The notes beneath the pieces are model-generated. The model ran no database searches. It was not told where the DNA came from and saw only the letters and a list, made by a program, of their open reading frames with translations. This document shows positions 49,112-61,203 of a DNA stretch of 64,000 bases, piece after piece (positions within the stretch are counted from its first letter, which is position 1; every line of letters begins with the position of its first letter). The translations under genes and the position numbers were made by a program. Origin of the DNA: Cordilura impudica (lineage: Eukaryota > Arthropoda > Insecta > Diptera > Scathophagidae); assembly GCA_963682025.1 (NCBI GenBank), contig OY821517.1, forward strand, positions 229,007,928 to 229,071,927, given 5' to 3'.

Positions 49112-51460
49112 TACCCTCCACTCCAGTGTGCAGCGGGAGTGGAGGGTATATTCCGTTATAATTAGAAAAAAAATTTTGGACCCCATAAAATATATATATT
49201 TGTGATCCTTATAACAACCGGAGTTGACATAGCGATGTCCGTCTGTGGAAATCACGATGACGGCATCAATCGGGCAGCTATGATGCTCATTGACATAAAA
49301 AATGATTCACTAACATCTTGAGAAGTTTGCTATTTAAAAAAAGTCTTGAAAAAATGTAATTTTCTTTGTTGTTCTTGTCACGATCACGCCCTCAATAGGA
49401 TAGCTAAGGTGATCATTTTTAGTGAGAATGATTCACCAAATTCATGGGAAGATTTCTATCTCAAAAATCATTAAAATCGGTGGAACAGGTCCAGGGAAAT
49501 CTCTGAAAAAGTAAAAAAAATATGAAAAATATGATGTTTCTATATTGTTCTTGTTGTTTTTGTGGTCTTTGTGGTAATAATATAATGAAAACTAACCCTA
49601 TTTACATTTTTTTATCAACTTTGGTAGAAAAATTTAAAAGTTTCCATTGTTTTGGCATCACTAAAAAAATTTACTAGATCATTTCCGTCATTGCCACGAG
49701 CCTGCCTGCAAAGTTTCAGATCGATTGGGTCACGTTAAAGGGGTTAAAATCGATCCAAAATTTTTTCGACAAGCAGACACTACTAGTTAATATAAAGGGA
49801 GTAAAAATTCACCAGCACCTAAAGCAAATAATGCTAAAATACCTAGTTTTTAATAAACAAAAAACAATGTAAATTTAGCAAAAAAAAATTTTATGTATTA
49901 ATTTATTAAAAGAGAAAAACAAAAATAACGTTTGATGTTGTATTTTTTGTGTGTAATATTTACATATACATACATATATTAAATAATACAAATAATATAC
50001 ATATATTCTATATATGTATGTATATATTCTATATATGTATATCCATAATGACTGCATGTTAGAAATAAATCGGTATATTATTTTATTTACATAATTTTCT
50101 GCAATATTTTGTTGTGGGGAAAATACATTTCTTTTGCTTTAACAGAGTGTCACTGCATTTTGCTCAGCTTGACTATGCCGCAATAGATGACGCCACAATT
50201 TTTGTTCTAATTAGCCTTGCAATAGTTACTTCTATTTTAACATGAATGTCAATATTTTCAACTAGATATCATACAGAACAATGTTAAGAGTATACACGTG
50301 CTGGTCTTTTATTTCATATGTTTTTTCATTATTCTTTTACAAATATGAACATAAGTTTGGCATGTTAACTTTTTGTTGTCTTTATAAAATAGAGTTACCG
50401 GGTTCATCAATGAGTTTTTTGCTTTCAAAACAGTTTTACATAGTTATATAGAACTATTATTCTGCTTTACCTACAAAATATCTGATTGCCATTACATCTA
50501 ATTTTTAAAAATTGTTTATAATTACTAAAGCATTACTATCCACATAAATACAAAATTGCTCTTTTTAAATTTTCCATTCAAATTCAAGAAAATATCAATT
50601 CTAAAAACTGGAATTAAAAATTTCCAATTATAAATTACAATTAATTGAATTTCAGAAAATTATATCAAAACGTCGGAAATTATAATTTTAAATTTAGAAG
50701 ACATCTATTGCATCTTTAATATATAAATTTTATTCGTTAAACACAAATTGAAATTCAAAAAAAAAAAAAAAAAAACACCAATACCTACGTTTACATTTAA
50801 AAAATTTTTACATTTAAAAAAAATATTGACATTCAGGAGAAATTAATAGCTTTTCACTACCGCGATTCAGTAACTTCTTTTAACGATAGTCGAATCGTTA
50901 AAAAAAAAGAAAATCGCAAAATTATCAGTAACATTTTTAAACGATATTCGCTTTTATTAAACTCAGCTGTTGTTGTTATCTAAACGACAACCATTTTTGT
51001 ATTGTTTATTCAATCGATAAAAACTAAAATTTTTAGTTTGAAATGTCGTCATACTTAAATAAAAATCATAAAATAGTGAAAATATTTTGCTTTTATTAAA
51101 AGACTTTTTTATATAAATAAAAAAATTAAATAGCATATTCAATTCATTATTTCATTTTCAAATAAATAAACACAAATATTAGTAAAAAAAAAAGATATTA
51201 AACATAAAGATAAAATCATCCTGTCAAACACGAAGTAATTTGTTTTTTTTTCTATTCTTCTTTGTGATTTTCGCTTATTTTGACAGAGATGCCACTCGTC
51301 TACAATTTAAATAAATAGCTGTCGATATATTTTGCGATTGTCGGATCGTTGAAATTTTCAGAATCGGACTACAGAAAACATTGATTTAAATTCAATGAAT
51401 TTTAGAAAACGTCAAATGCTATTTAAGAATTGCGAACATAAAAACTGTTGCAATACATAT
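49112..51460 (+). mobile_element. DINE-like element, copy without MITE insertion
   Basis: Left end TACCCTCCACTCC at 49112 with an altered hairpin, core GATGTCCGTCTGTGG near 49234, body as in 11693-14470 and 27145-32890, and a diverged 242-bp module near 51318-51440. It provides the empty site AACAATGTAAATTTAGC (49864-49880) for the AAT-flanked MITE and GGCATGTTAACTT (50360) for the TTA-flanked MITE. Confidence 0.8.
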
Positions 51461-51940
51461 ATGTATATTCATATCTTATATATTAATTACAAACTTAAAT
51501 TATATACTTATTTACAAAAAAAAAAAAAACAAATTAATGTATATATATATATATATAGATATATATATATATATATATATATTATAATAACATTTCATAT
51601 TGCTTTCAAATATTCGTTTATAAATTTGAAAAATATTATATACTCTTCAAATATTTATAAAATGTAATATTTTCATGTGAAAAAAAAAACAAAAAGAATT
51701 TCTAAAATATATTTGTATAGTTAATTATAGTTAAAATACTTTTATTAAAATTGTGAAAATTTCATGCATATCATTACATAATAAAATCAAATGAATTATT
51801 TCAATTTTGTACAAAAACAAAAAATATAACATTAATGTTTCTTTTTTTGGTTCAAAAAACATTAATATTGTAATTGTAGAAATGTTACATGGTGGTAGAA
51901 ATGATATAAATAATAAACATATCATTTTAAAATGAACATA
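51461..51940. other. AT-rich stretch with (TA)n microsatellite
   Basis: A TATATA run of about 50 bp lies at 51539-51590. Frames at 51395-51667 and 51731-52027 consist of this AT-rich sequence and are not supported. Confidence 0.6.
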
Positions 51941-52022
51941 CAATCCTGTCCACTTAAATAGCGCGTGCTTTAAGCTTTTGATATATATACATTTAGGTGT
52001 GCTATTCAAGTGGATAGGACTG
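51941..52022. mobile_element. 82-bp mariner-like miniature element, TSD TA
   Basis: CAATCCTGTCCACTTAAATA (51941) pairs with the complement of CAGTCCTATCCACTTGAATA (52022), 20 of 24 positions, with TA on both outer sides (51939-51940 and 52023-52024). The two inverted ends are separated by only about 34 bp, so it is little more than fused termini. Confidence 0.7.
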
Positions 52023-52199
52023 TACATGGATTGTAGTTTTCATTTCTCAATTAAATTCACTGCTTGCCAAAATCAGGTCGATTTTGTTACTGTTACTACA
52101 TGCAAAACATCCCAACAAAGCAAAATAATGTAAAAACTGTTTGTATGAATAACTTTTTCTCCATTTCATTTGCATTTTACTACTGGCATCGTTTGTTGG

Positions 52200-52300
52200 G
52201 ATAAAATTTTAAACGTATCAACGTTCTCTCCTCAACGTTCTATCCCAACATTCTCACCACAACGTTCCCATCACAATATTCTCTGTTGAACTTTCTGCCT
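52200..52300. repeat. Short degenerate repeat CAACGTTCTCNCC
   Basis: Six or so units of about 14-16 bp (CAACGTTCTCTCC, CAACGTTCTATCC, CAACATTCTCACCA, CAACGTTCCCATCA, CAATATTCTCTG). Function unknown. Confidence 0.6.
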
Positions 52301-52351
52301 ATGATTTTGTTTAACTAAAGAAACATTTATATGCATAACTACCGAATAACA

Positions 52352-52425
52352 TATTGGTGCTCGAGTGCGTAGTGCGCTGGCTCTTGATCTTTTTCGCTTA
52401 TGTTCGAATTCCAATGAAATAAGAA
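52352..52425 (+). pseudogene. tRNA-like or SINE-head sequence
   Basis: GTGCTCGAGTGCGTAGTGCGCTGG resembles a tRNA D-arm (A box), and TATGTTCGAATTCC about 25 bp later matches a B box (GTTCGAATTCC). The anticodon stem does not form and a T-rich tail follows. It could be a degraded tRNA-derived SINE head. Confidence 0.3.
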
Positions 52426-52949
52426 ATATTGTATTTTTTTTTATCATATTTTTTTTTCTTCAAACTTATTGAAAACAATAAATTCTTAACATATCAATAA
52501 GATCTAATAAAAATAATCATTTATTTATTTAATTTCATATAAAATTCTATAAATATTTTTTTTTACGATATTACATTTTCAACATTATTGGTGAATAAAA
52601 AAAAATTATATATACATGTTTCTTTTTATTAATCAACAATGTTGCAGTAAATACAGACTTTTGGTTTAACCGTTCCATTATCGTTTTGCACATCCTCATT
52701 ATGTATAGTCTTTGGATGACTTCAAAATTTGACTTCATGGTAGGCAAAGTAAGCCCCAAAAATTGAAGTTCGATGATAATTCCCAGGTAGTAGTATTTGG
52801 AGTCAATAAATGAAAATATATTTTATTAACATAATTTAATTCAAAATCAAAAGTTGGCATCACTGAGTTAGATTTTGTATTGTATGGTGTTATTTTGTGT
52901 TGCCACAAAATCTAATAGAGAAAACTCCCTTTTAATTGTAAAAAAAATT
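52426..52949. other. AT-rich stretch without recognisable genes
   Basis: Contains GTTGGCATCACTGAGTTAGA (52853), a motif also seen near 46322 and related to GGTACCAGTGATGC in the 741-bp duplication. It may be a terminal sequence of a hAT-like element. Otherwise nothing. Confidence 0.4.
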
Positions 52950-53435
52950 ATTTTCCAAATATGATAATATTTTAACAACAGAAAAAAATTGAGAGAGCTT
53001 TTTCGCAATGAAGGTTAGGGTGAGATATTTAATTTGCAAAAATTTTAGATTAATCGAGAGGTTATATCATATAACCGGAAACGCATGAATATAGGTATAT
53101 AACCTAAATGCATGCCGATCAGCAACAACGATGTCCAAAAAGCAAACACCGAAACGTGTTTTCTTTTATCCGAAATAAGAGAAAAGACGAAAACGATCTT
53201 TCCTCGTTGGAGTGCGAATTACTAATGTGAGAAAGCTTTTTAGACCAACTCTTGAAATAAACAAAAAACATCTGTTAAGCGGATCAACCCAATGAATTTG
53301 CTGAAATAATCTGGTATTAAGTTTAACAAATTGTTTACTTTTTCAAATATATTGTTTACATTTATTATCAATACTCAACCCGAGGTGGAGGGTATCAAAG
53401 ATTCGACACAGCCGAATTTAACACTCTCACTTGTT
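52950..53435 (+). repeat. 3' module and right end of the large DINE-like element
   Basis: GTTATATCATATAACCGGAA and CATGCCGATCAGCAACAACG align with 19750-19810 and 33290-33350. It ends with the GATTCG/CGAATT hairpin and ACTTGTTT at 53435. A segment CGTGTTTTCTTTTATCC followed by TTTCCTCGTTGGAG (53155-53212) is shared with the AAT-flanked MITE (near 12900 and 28460). Confidence 0.75.
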
Positions 53436-53895
53436 TACATATGTACTGTCACTTTTTTTTATCCATATGAAATTCCTCATGTCTGTCAAAATTGTCTTTT
53501 ACATACGATTCATAATTTTTGCTATCACACGTGCATATGTATTTCCGTATGACATAACCTCTAAGTGTAAACAACAGCTGATTTAATTTGTGAATTTACA
53601 AAAATTTATTGTTAAAAAAAAGGTTATATATTTTTTAATTGTTAATACTAAACAATTTATTTTTCTTTCAATATTAATCTTTAAAATTTACTCTGTTTTT
53701 CTTTCGCCACAAGCAGTGTTGTATTTTCATGTTTGTCATGCAAAAATAGAACCTGTTCTAATTGAAAAATGTACATGTGACTTTCTTCATGTATTGTACA
53801 TAAACAATGTTTCATATGTATCACACGATGTGTACAACTTTTGTTGTGGGAAAATTTGACAGTACATATGTAAAAAACACATCATGTAATAGCAC
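53436..53895. mobile_element. Right part of the split MITE
   Basis: ACATATGTACTGTCACTTTT through CATGTAATAGCACCT matches 47779-48238 of the intact copy at about 95%. Together with 40677-40700 it makes one complete MITE, flanked by TTA at 40674-40676 and 53896-53898. Confidence 0.85.
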
Positions 53896-54530
53896 CTTTA
53901 ATATAATCGAAGAGATCTACAAAGATGGCGTACTTATGTATGTATTAAAAAAAATGCACAAAACAAGTAAACTGCACAAAAGTGTTTTTTACTTGTCATT
54001 CTTATTAAAGAAGCCACGTATTTACTATCTCCATATTATAGAGTTATTACCAGATTTAAAAAAGATAGATATTTTTAATTTTAAAGTTTAAAATTGAAAC
54101 GTATATAATATTAAGTTGTTAAAAAAAATTTTTCAAAAAATCCCTTCAATTCGACAAAAGTAAGAAATCTTTTGCATTAAACACATAGACGCAAATCCAT
54201 TTATCGATGCGTTACAAATGGAATGTCATAATAAGAAGGAAAAAATAAAACTGATTAACGCTAGTGCTTTTAAAATATAAGACACGGTCAAGTATTCCGA
54301 AAAAGATCCGAAATTTAAAAATATATTTTGTTTAATATCTTCTATTGACTTTAAAATTGTTAAACGTAAATGCTGAAAATTCAGAGTATATGTTGTAATA
54401 AATTACTAAATTGATCAAATTGTTTACATTTTCAAATATTTTATTTAAATTTGTTACAAATAGTGCAAGAAAACCTAGGTGGAGGGTATCAAAGATTCGG
54501 CATAGCCGAATTTTACACTCCTACTTGTTT
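53896..54530. mobile_element. Element Z, third copy, right part
   Basis: TTAATATAATCGAAGAGATC and the following 600 bp match 18722-19336, including the right end ACTTGTTT at 54530. The gypsy relic begins immediately after. Confidence 0.8.
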
Positions 54531-54539
54531 TATATATGC

Positions 54540-56224
54540 TTTTAAATTTTTTTAATTTTTAGTTTTTAATTTTCGAATCTCGGCTCTATAACCCTCAAAC
54601 TCGCCTACAGTTTCATTGTTCAATATTTCCCTAAGATCTGGGTAGTTAGGTAACCTCATTTCCATACCAGTTAGGAGCTGAAATGGCGAAAACCGTGTAC
54701 TTCTCGAAGTTGTTGAATTAATAACCATTTGAACACGCCGTATGTGCTTATACCAATTAATGGGATTCTCCGTTTCTGTCCGTTTCCACGAGGTACTCCT
54801 GTAGCTATAAGCAAATGTTGGATACCCTCTTCCTTGCAATAGTTCTCAAAAACCTGCGAAGTGAAGGCTGCACCTCTATCAGTAATTATCCTCATTGGGT
54901 TGCCGAAGATGGATGACTGCTTTTCTAAACTTTCAATAACTGCTTTCGCGTCTGTGGATTTTGTTGGATGTAGCCAAACAAATTTACTAAAACCGTCGAC
55001 TACTACGAAAATGTGATTGTATGCCTTCTTCGTCATTTCCATTGGACCAACGTGATCAACATGATACGTCATCAATGGTCTATCATCTTTGTCAATGGGG
55101 TTCAATAAACCCTCCTTCTTACCCGTTTTCGCTTCGGTGATAATGCACTCGATGCAATTTTTTACTATCCTGTGAACTTTTCCCGGCAACTTTGGTATAT
55201 AATACTGCTTTTCAATCAGATCTTGCGTTTTAGTCACACCATAGTGGCCCTGGCTGTGCGCCATTTTGATTATCTCATCCTCCAACTGCACCGGTACCAC
55301 TATGAGTCCTTTATCCGGATCTTTAAGTAATATGCTGTTCCCCATATAAAAATCTTCATAGTTACCATATTCTAAAACAGCTCTAATGGCCTTAGTGCGT
55401 TCATCGTTTAGTCTGTGTGTTAAACTGCTTTCCATAATCAAACATGACATTCGGCTTAACGCATCCACATGTTTCATTCGGGATCCTTGTAGGTGTTCAA
55501 TTTCGTATGAAAACTCCTGTAAAATCACTGCCCAACGGGATATCCTTGGTCGGACATCTGCCTTGTTCATCGTCATCTTGAATGCACTACAGTCGATTAC
55601 GATTTTGAACGGCAAACCAAGTAAATATACTCTCCATTTTTTCAATGCCTCAACGATCGCAAGAACTTCCAACATATGAGTGGTATTTTTCTTCATACGG
55701 CTTCGTCCTTCGGCTCATAAACTGGACTGGATGCATCTGCTGGTCATCAATACCTTTCTGTAGGAGCACTGCACCGTACCCATACTTGCTAGCGTCTGCA
55801 TGAACTTCCGTTATAGCATCAGGATTATATAGTCTCAAAACGGGAGCATTAACAAGTGCGTCCTTTAATTGTTGACAGGCGATTAGAAACTCATCGGTTA
55901 CCTTAAAAACTACATCCTTTCGGAGCAAATCGGATATTGGCTTGGCTATTACCGCATAACCTTCGATGAATCTTCTAAAGTACCAAGTCAACCCCAAAAA
56001 TCTCTGAACCGTTTTTCGATAGGTAGGAACTGGAAAATTCTTAACGGCTATGGTTTTGTCTTCCGATGGTTTTATTGAACCACTTCGTATGATATAACCC
56101 AAAAAATTCACATTTTCCTGCAAAATCTGACATTTACCCCATTTAATATGTAGGCCGCTTAAAGCTGCTCTGTTCAACACAATCTTAAACTTCTCGAGGC
56201 CTTCTACCACATCCTTAGAGGGAA
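54540..56224 (-). pseudogene. pol: Ty3/gypsy pol, 3' part: RT end, RNase H, integrase
   Basis: Minus strand from 56210: RT thumb/connection (NVNFLGYIIRSGSIKP, VQRFLGLTWYFRRFI), then RNase H (EVHADASKYGYGAVLLQ), a frameshift near 55690, KIVIDCSAF and RMKHVDALSRM. Integrase follows: zinc-binding H-x3-H...C-x2-C (HSQGHYGV, NCIECI), the catalytic core with YHVDHVGPM and IITDRGAAFTS, a frameshift near 54790, and NSTTSRSTRFSPFQLLTG. It stops at about 54552, before the integrase C terminus and 3' LTR. Together with 62230-64000 this is one element, split by an R1-type LINE. Confidence 0.92.
56211..56224. repeat. Target site duplication of the R1-type LINE (copy 1)
   Basis: ATCCTTAGAGGGAA, identical to 62230-62243. 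Both copies are gypsy pol sequence, and the gypsy reading frame is in register across the site when one copy is removed. Confidence 0.93.
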
Positions 56225-56788
56225 GTCTCTTGTGTTTAACGTGAGTACCCGTCTCGTTGACATAACCTCACGGTGCTCTGAACACTGGATCGGAATATGC
56301 GCCGACCACCGCCCCATTGTGTAGTGAACTACACTCCGGTACCAATTCAAGATTTGTGCATTTGGGCAACAAATCCCACTCCTTGGTGGGGAGTCGAGGC
56401 CTACCTTACACACCTCTGCTGTTCTAGGGTCACAGCACCCGGTTGAATGCAATGCATACCCCGCGATTTGGGTATAAACCACAGCCACCACGATACTCCC
56501 CAAGGGGCCGTACCCGCAAGTCAGCTGGAATCAAAGATTCCAGGGGCATCTGACTTCCCGTGGTACCAGATATATATATAAATATATAGCCTCCGGTCAG
56601 ACTTCGTAGCAAAGCTACTACCAGTATGGCTCCAAACAGCTATGGACTGGTGACCATTCGAAGGCCTTAGTTCCACACCCATACACCCACCCTGTGGGTG
56701 AGTGTATAGGTACACAACTAAGGCCTTCTAGAAGGTCTTGGGTACTCACGCATGCGTACATCCTGTGGATGTAAACACACGTGTGCGA
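56225..56788 (-). other. R1-type LINE 3' UTR
   Basis: Non-coding, with a TATATATATAAATATATA run near 56568-56586 and CATGCGTACATCCTGTGGATG near the ORF2 stop. No long A tail is present at the 3' junction (56225), so the tail is absent or very short. Small minus-strand frames here (56204-56715) are not genes. Confidence 0.7.
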
Positions 56789-59700
56789 TCAAACCCTTCT
56801 TAAACGTCTTCTTTTGAAGACTTCACACGTAAACTCATTCATACAACGCACTCTCTCATCATTCATAAGCGCACTACTGACATCACAACCATCGTCCGTC
56901 AATACGACACCTAGAGAATCTAGGTCCCGTATGTCCGAGTAGAACGTGCATATGCACAAAATATGAAACCAGTCCTCGGTAAAAGGTCCACAGTCACACT
57001 CAGGCGTATTAGCCAAAGCTCTTTTATACAAAAATGCATTAAACGACCCATGGCCCGTAAGCCAAAAGCCCATACTCAGACTAAAGCCAAAGTCTGGACG
57101 TTTCGCCACGAACGTCACATCGTGAATGAAGGAGTATGTAACCCGTCCATTGTCACTTCTGTCCCATCTATCTTGCCATCTGGAGACAACACACTCATTT
57201 AAGAGTGCCCTGCACTCCGTCCAGCTCCTACCACTAACGTCATCGTTAGTCACCCAATCATCCTGCAACAATGGCTGTCCTTTCCTGATCCTGTAGGCAA
57301 TACTTTTACGTATCACCTCCAAGTCAAGAGGGGCTACACCTACCAACACCTGTAAGGCCTCCGTGGAGACCGTACGACAACATGGCACACAAGCGAGCAA
57401 GACTACCCGTTGACACGACATGATTTTCAGCTTTCCTCTGGCAGTCGTGACCATGCTGGACCACACCGAGGAGCCATATGTTGCGCAGGCAACAAATAGT
57501 CCACTGTAACTGGTCCACATAGAACGCCTGCTGAGGCCCCAGTCATTCCTAAGAATGCGCCGGACACATCCCACCACACCAGTCAATTTCGCCTTGACAC
57601 GCTCGATATGAACCAAGAAGTTCATACGCTCACGCATTGTTATCCCCAAGTACTTGACCTCAGTCGCATACTTAAGGCTAACGCCATTGGCCCTAACAGT
57701 TGGAGGTCAATTTAGCGATAATCTTCCCTTGAGCAACATCATCACAGTTTTGTCCATTGCTACATCTACTCCTTCCTGTCTACTCCAATCGCAGACAATC
57801 TGCATGGCTTCCTCCCCCTTCTCTCCAGCTTAGCACGAGACTGGCCTTCGATAAGGACGAGCAAGTCATCCGCATATGCGCACACATTGTATGCAACCAT
57901 CAGCCTCCGCAAAAGAGGATCCATCATTAGATTCCAAATCAATGGACCGCAGATGGATCCCTGCGGACAACCTCTGACCACCTTAATGCACACGGCCTCG
58001 TTCACACCAGCGACGCAAGCCCGCCTGCCAGAGAAGTAGGTTTTCCATAACTCCAACTCTTGGCAGCCGACCTCGCGTAGCCTCGCAAGAACGCCTTCCC
58101 ATAACAGGAAGTCGAACGCACTCTTGAAATCAATAAAGATTCCTCTGTCCTACCGACACACGTTTTAACGTGATGCCAGGCGTCATCTACACTCCTACCA
58201 CTTCTAAAGCCAAATTGCCACTCGCATGTGCCCTGGTCGATCCTCTCCTGAAGCCTTTTCACCATAATCCTTTCCAATACTTTTCCAAGCACCGGAAGCA
58301 GACTGATGCCCCTATAGGAGCAAGGATTGCTCCTGATCCTATCGGGTGACTTAAGCAAAACAACGACACGGGCTATCTTCCACGGATGTGGAAAATACCC
58401 CTCTGATACACACCTTCCAGATGCTTTTACACATCTCTCCAGTCATCCCATCCATACCTGTAGACTTTCTACTTCGCGCCTGACAAATGCTTAACTCTAA
58501 CTCAGTTCTGTCCAACGGACAGTCCACCCCCTGAATAGGAAGATGGATAGGACCCTCCACCCTTGGAAAGAACTCGCCCAGCAGAACGCGTATGCATGCC
58601 CCCCATAATAGCAATATTTCATTACCAACACGTAGGCCAGACACATCGGTCCGCTGGCCCCTACCTCTACAGAGCTTATAGACTCTGCCCCATGGGTCGT
58701 CCCTGTTGTCCCGTACGTATGCTCTCCAGTCATCCTCCTTCACTTTCACGATACGATCCTTATAGGCACGTAGCTGTGTCGCGTAGTTCGTCGCACGCAG
58801 TAGCAAATCATCTGCATTGGCCCGCCTGGCTCTCTGGAATCGCTTCCTGAGCTGCCGGACGGTCCTCCTCATTTCTGTTAACTCCCGCGTCCACCATTTG
58901 ACCCTTCCGGGGATTGTCCTAGAACATCTCCCAAGAAGGGCGTCATTGGTGTTTATCGTCCAATCGTTCAGCTTACCTATTTGTCCATCTATTGTCAGAC
59001 CCCTGAAATCCCCAATGGAGACCTCAGAGGCCGCCTCCCTAATGCACGAGCCGTAGAAATCCCAATTAATTGGGAGTCTACGCCACCGCATCACATCCGA
59101 GACCTCTACAGGGGCGGGCGAGTAATGGAGCACAATCCGTATTGGATTATAATCACTCACCCCCCAATCGTCCTTAACGTCCCAGTCGCAGCGGAAACGC
59201 CGCAGTATGACGTCATTTACGGCTGTCACATCAATATCACTCACACCATTAGGACCGGAAAACGTATATAAATCAGAGGGCTGATTTAACGCACTAACAC
59301 CCCGATTAACCATCCAGTCACTTAACATCTCACCCCGATGGTGGTTCTGATATCCAGACGAATGCCGGGATAACTTACTGAACCACATGGGAGACGATGC
59401 GTTCGCATCCATACCTAGGATAATCGGGTTGCTACTCGCTAGTAGTAGCACCGTATCCATATACGAGATATACGGCTCTAATGGGCTGCTGAACTGACAG
59501 TATATGCTTGCCAGGAAGATTTTTCCGAATCTTCCTTCGACCAAGACACATACCCCCAGTTCGTTGGCAGATAACACAATACACTCTGCGTCAGGATCGT
59601 TGACAATTACAGCGGCCTTGACCCTAGAACAAGGAAATACCCTCATAAATTAGGGTAAACCCCTTACACAACCATCGGTTGAGTAAGGTTCCTGAACCAG

Positions 59701-59796
59701 GGCAAACCCGCTCTTCATGGCAACCATCCTTTCGCCCAATTCACACATACTGGCATAAGAGCCCTGGCAATTATATTGAATAATTGTCAGAGACAT
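56789..59796 (-). pseudogene. R1-clade ORF2: endonuclease, reverse transcriptase, Cys-rich C terminus
   Basis: Start ATG at 59796-59794, one base after the ORF1 stop: MSLTIIQYNCQGSYASMC, QEPY (catalytic Glu). An in-frame TAA at about 59648 is followed by GMDANASSPMWFSKLSRHSS, FSGPNGVSDIDVTAVN and VSDYNPIRIVL. The linker leads to the RT start (RGISLLPVLGKVLERIMV, EWQFGFRSGRSVDDAWHH) after a frameshift near 58355. Further shifts are near 58130 and 57830. The RT core is GCPQGSICGPLIW and YADDLLVLIEG (about 57860-57960). The C-terminal part (56789-57649) has CDCGPFTEDWFHILCIC. The enzyme would nick DNA and prime reverse transcription. One stop and at least three frameshifts make it dead. Confidence 0.92.
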
Positions 59797-59797
59797 C

Positions 59798-61203
59798 TTA
59801 ATGCCTTGCCCTAGCCCTCGCGACTAACACGCTGTACGTGGGACAGTCGTCGGTCATCATAAGATGATCCGACGGCAGGCCTTTGAACGCACAGTTCCTA
59901 CAGTGCGGCAGATTTTCGCAACGATGTACGACGTGACCGGTCTGTCCGCACCGACGACAGACTTCCCTTTGCTACGGCAATCCCTAACCATATGGTCAAA
60001 CCCAAGACAACGATAGCAGCTAGGGATAACCACTTAACGTAGCAGCCTCCGGCACTCAGAAGGGATTCCATGGCATTGCCATCACCCTCCAGAGTAACGT
60101 CGACAGCTCCGCCAGCGAGCACGCTCCACTCACGAGCCGTACCCCCTTCTTAAAGGCTTCTAAGGTCATTCGTTCCTTTAGATTCAGCTCGTAGAGAGCA
60201 CCCATGAATTCATCAGGGGTGATCTCGGAGTGAACCCTCTGGACGACCACCCTAGTACCCTCTCTATCGTTGACCGTCACTTCCAGTCCATGTTCGGAAA
60301 ATTTAGGATTCCGGACGATCCTCTCCCGCTCCGCGACTGAGGGGGTGCGAATGACCGCCCCACCGCTACGAACCGCCTTAACCGCGTGAACTCTGACCCC
60401 GAGCGTGGGACCTACTTCGTTCACAACCTTTTTAACAATTTCTTCAGACTTAGCCGCCATCTTGCTTCGCACAACCACCGACCAGGTCTCGACTGGTTTC
60501 GGTGCAGGGGCAAATACTGGCGCTTTCTGGCACACAGGCTGAACAGGCGAGGATTTATCCAGCCGGGATACTCGTACACTTGGCGTAGCGCCCCCCAGCA
60601 TCTAGGGCGTCAAAACGACCCCTCAGACGTTCGTTGTCCCCTACCAACGTCATCAACAGTTCTTCTAGCCGACCCACTTGATTTATGATCCGCCTCGCCG
60701 TTTCGACCTCAACACGACCGTCCAAAACTATGTCGTTCAACTCCGACGTCATCGCCTTCATCTGCTTAATTGCAGAATGAGCACCACAGGGCCCAGAAGG
60801 GGAAACTGTGGAGACTGCTGGTACCGGAGTTGAACTTCTCCCTAAGCCACCGTGCAAGCTAGTAACGCTGCCAACCAAGCTACCCATGCTGCCAACGTCA
60901 GTCCTTATGGCAGTCTTTCTCCTAACCTGTCCTGAAACCATCTTAGGTTCAGCAAAACCTTTCCTCCCGATTTGGGAGAGCCGGGTTTGAACCGCTTTCC
61001 GTCCTCGTTTACTGTCGACTCTCCATTGTCCATGTCCGAGTCGGAATGACGAAGTCTACTACCACCGGTGGGTGGCACCTCCTCCGTCATGTCGACTTTG
61101 TCCGGCCCACTGACATCCGTATCCGTCCCGCGTTCGTCCCCTGTGCCGTCAGCTGGTTTCAACCTAGCACACCTTGGACCCGCGCCCCTTTGGGCTTAAC
61201 CAT
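59798..61203 (-). pseudogene. R1-clade ORF1 (Gag-like, zinc knuckles), frameshifted
   Basis: Candidate ATG at 61203, followed after 14 codons by a stop; the continuation is in other frames (61162-60905, 60941-60555, 60601-60056). The central part contains SVVVRSKMAAKSEEIVKKVV and RVVVQRVHSEITPDEFMGAL, typical of R1-type ORF1. The C terminus (after a shift near 60050) carries zinc knuckles CYRCLGFDHMVRDC and CRRCGQTGHVVHRC, then CRNCAFKG and a third cysteine (DDCPTY), ending RARARH and stop at 59798. The protein would bind element RNA. At least four frame changes; clearly decayed. Confidence 0.85.

Larger units (their letters stand above)
40701..53435 (+). mobile_element. Large DINE-like element (about 12.7 kb) with nested LINE, Penelope and MITE
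   Basis: Left end hairpin at 40701-40730 and core near 40832. Right end with GGAGGGTATC, hairpin GATTCG.CACAG.CGAATT and ACTTGTTT at 53435. The outer flanks are the two halves of one MITE, so the whole span behaves as one inserted block. Inside are a LINE (40991-43678), a Penelope relic (43735-45070), a 481-bp MITE and a further DINE-like left end (49112). That inner left end means at least one more element is nested or fused. No Rep/Helicase frame is seen. Confidence 0.6.

Noticed and set aside
58563..59271. Plus-strand frames opposite the R1-type ORF2 (also 56963-57202, 60386-60990).
   Set aside because: They are antisense shadows of a strongly supported minus-strand LINE with catalytic motifs in order.
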